Source: Alkalimarinus coralli (lineage in GTDB: Bacteria; Pseudomonadota; Gammaproteobacteria; Pseudomonadales; Oleiphilaceae). Taken from it: a stretch of DNA of 64,000 nucleotides. Where the stretch lies: NCBI RefSeq assembly GCF_023650515.1, contig NZ_CP096016.1, positions 3,350,001-3,414,000 on the forward strand, given 5' to 3'. The translations under genes were made by a program, and so were the position numbers. Shown here one piece after another: positions 62,978-64,000 of the stretch; the stretch's first letter is position 1; every line of letters starts with the position of its first letter. The notes beneath the pieces were generated by a model. The model did not search any database and was not told the origin of the DNA. It worked only from the letters and a program-made list of their open reading frames with translations.

Positions 62978-63535
62978 ATGTCATTGAAACACGCCATTTT
63001 AGTCTTGCTCGAAACTGAGCCCAGTAGCGGTTATGACCTTGTTAAGCATTTTAAAAGAAGCTTGGGGTATTTTTGGAATGCCAAACATCAACAAGTCTAC
63101 CAGCAGCTTAAAAAATTAACTGAAGATCAGTGGGTGACCTTTCAAGCCCACTCTCAAAGTAATAAGCCCGACAAAAAGGTGTATGAAATAACAGCGTTGG
63201 GAAAGAAAGAGCTAAGTGACTGGATCAGCCAGCCAGTTAAACCAAACAGGCTAAATGACGCCTTACTGGTTAAACTCTATGGCGGGCACCTGGCAACACC
63301 AGAGAACCTGCAAGCGGAGCTGGATAACCACACTGAACTGCATCAAAGCACACTGGAAAACCTGGAACAGATTGAACAACTTTACCTGTCGTTGGATGAC
63401 GATAAAAAAGCACACTATCTATTACCTTATATGACGCTGCGACGGGGTATTCTGGGAGAGAGGGCTTGGCTTGAGTGGGCCAAAGAGGTCAAAACTACAC
63501 TGCAAAAAACAGCAGACACAAAAAAAGCCGATTGA
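62978..63535 (+). CDS. PadR family transcriptional regulator
   Basis: 185 residues: N-terminal winged HTH of the PadR family (LKHAILVLLETEPSSGYDL, YFWNAKHQQVYQQLKKLTEDQWV) and C-terminal helical dimerisation domain (Vir_act_alpha_C). Divergent from the RetSat-like oxidoreductase at 61139-62797 with a pair of palindromes in between. Its TGA stop is the loop of the terminator that follows. Confidence 0.93.
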   Translation: MSLKHAILVLLETEPSSGYDLVKHFKRSLGYFWNAKHQQVYQQLKKLTEDQWVTFQAHSQSNKPDKKVYEITALGKKELSDWISQPVKPNRLNDALLVKLYGGHLATPENLQAELDNHTELHQSTLENLEQIEQLYLSLDDDKKAHYLLPYMTLRRGILGERAWLEWAKEVKTTLQKTADTKKAD

Positions 63536-63547
63536 ATCGGCTTTTTT
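63521..63547. terminator. Bidirectional terminator between padR and the cytochrome gene
   Basis: Perfect 12-bp stem AAAAAAGCCGAT/ATCGGCTTTTTT with a TGA loop, which is the padR stop codon. Serves both convergent genes. Confidence 0.9.
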
Positions 63548-63563
63548 CATCAGGGCTTTGAGC

Positions 63564-63992
63564 TTATTTGCTGTTGTTAACCATGTGCTCAACCGCTGCT
63601 TTTATCTCGTCATCAGAGCATGACGCACAGGTTCCACGAGCAGGCATTGCTCGGATACCGTTGATCGCGTTCGCCAACAATGTATCCATGCCTTGCTCAA
63701 CACGAGGTGCCCACTGCTCTGCGTTGCCCATCATCGGCGCGCCTGCTGCGCCAGTACCGTGACATGCAAAACACGATGAGTTATAAACATCTTCTCCTGA
63801 GCGAGCACCACCAGCAGCGGCTTCAGCAGGTGCAGCGGCCGCAGCAGAACCACAGTCCTGACCTTCAACACAGACCTCTCCGATGGGCTTAATACGATCA
63901 CGAATCGCATCTTCGTCTGTTGCCGCCTGAACTGAACCGGCTAATACGGCACCCAATCCAAACACTGCTAACGCTCTCATCACTTTATTCAC
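63564..63992 (-). CDS. Cytochrome c5 family protein
   Basis: 142-residue periplasmic c-type cytochrome: signal peptide (about 5-23, cleaved after VQA), an Ala-rich linker, and a haem site CFACH (about residues 74-78). The axial Met is in AMPARGTCASCSD, which also has the C5-type cysteine pair. Starts with GTG at 63992, near the window edge, or the ATG at 63980. Two further cysteines near the mature N-terminus (VCVEGQDC) are not usual in all C5 proteins. Confidence 0.9.
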   Translation of the reverse strand: MNKVMRALAVFGLGAVLAGSVQAATDEDAIRDRIKPIGEVCVEGQDCGSAAAAAPAEAAAGGARSGEDVYNSSCFACHGTGAAGAPMMGNAEQWAPRVEQGMDTLLANAINGIRAMPARGTCASCSDDEIKAAVEHMVNNSK

Positions 63993-64000
63993 ACTTCACC

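Noticed and set aside
1-64000. tRNA or rRNA genes
   Set aside because: I looked for obvious tRNA-like arms and rRNA segments and saw none, but a covariance-model search was not possible.

Overview
The window is about 64 kb of a gammaproteobacterial chromosome of moderate GC (by eye a little under 50%). Several blocks keep the Pseudomonas/Marinobacter/Oleiphilus-type order: yrfG-hslR-hslO-pckA, and gshB-tonB-algH-ruvX-pyrR-pyrB-pyrC' divergent from pilGHIJK-chpABC. A marine Pseudomonadales/Oceanospirillales-like bacterium is the likeliest source; genus cannot be fixed from the sequence alone. I saw no rRNA, tRNA or CRISPR array.

Layout. 1-3.9 kb: nucleotidase (cut by the window edge), Hsp15, Hsp33 and PEP carboxykinase, closed by a strong terminator and a REP-type repeat. 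4.1-9.7 kb (minus strand): a TRAP-type transporter cluster with a lipoprotein, two paralogous solute-binding proteins and a fused large permease, with terminators between the genes. 10.2-17.8 kb: HU, a ComEA-like protein, MarC, then the pyr/gshB run on the minus strand, in which the dihydroorotase homologue has lost its metal ligands (PyrC'). 18.2-33.3 kb: the complete Pil-Chp chemosensory system that controls type IV pili, including a 3008-residue ChpA with nine phosphotransfer-like modules. 33.4-47.9 kb: accessory and regulatory genes (DUF3422, ZnuCB, an orphan CHASE-PAS sensor, acyltransferase, AraC, fatty-acid hydroxylase, lipoprotein, TetR, MocR/LysE pair, NrtS, soluble MCP, FliL-like, RMF-like), with many short tandem repeats and a 140-bp MITE. 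48.3-64 kb: gshA, tex, a GGDEF/EAL protein, rep, a RetSat-like oxidoreductase with a PadR regulator, and cytochrome c5, interrupted by mobile DNA.

The most striking system is a REP/RAYT family. GTAG-headed REP units, paired as BIMEs, occur at about 4.0, 50-51.8, 58.6/60.3 and 61.0 kb. A REP-associated tyrosine transposase gene (60373-60903) sits between two copies that are identical over their roughly 90 bp. Two identical 1705-bp IS1182-like elements, in opposite orientation, are each inserted at the same five bases (CTTCG/CGAAG) of the same REP subtype, with that 5-bp site duplicated. The intact copy at 61032-61123 is the empty site. The IS therefore appears to home to the REP hairpins, and the inverted IS pair brackets a 6.9-kb block (tex, GGDEF/EAL, rep) that could invert by recombination.

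Where an upstream in-frame start looked artificial I moved the start to the codon with a better ribosome-binding site or family alignment and said so in the entry.
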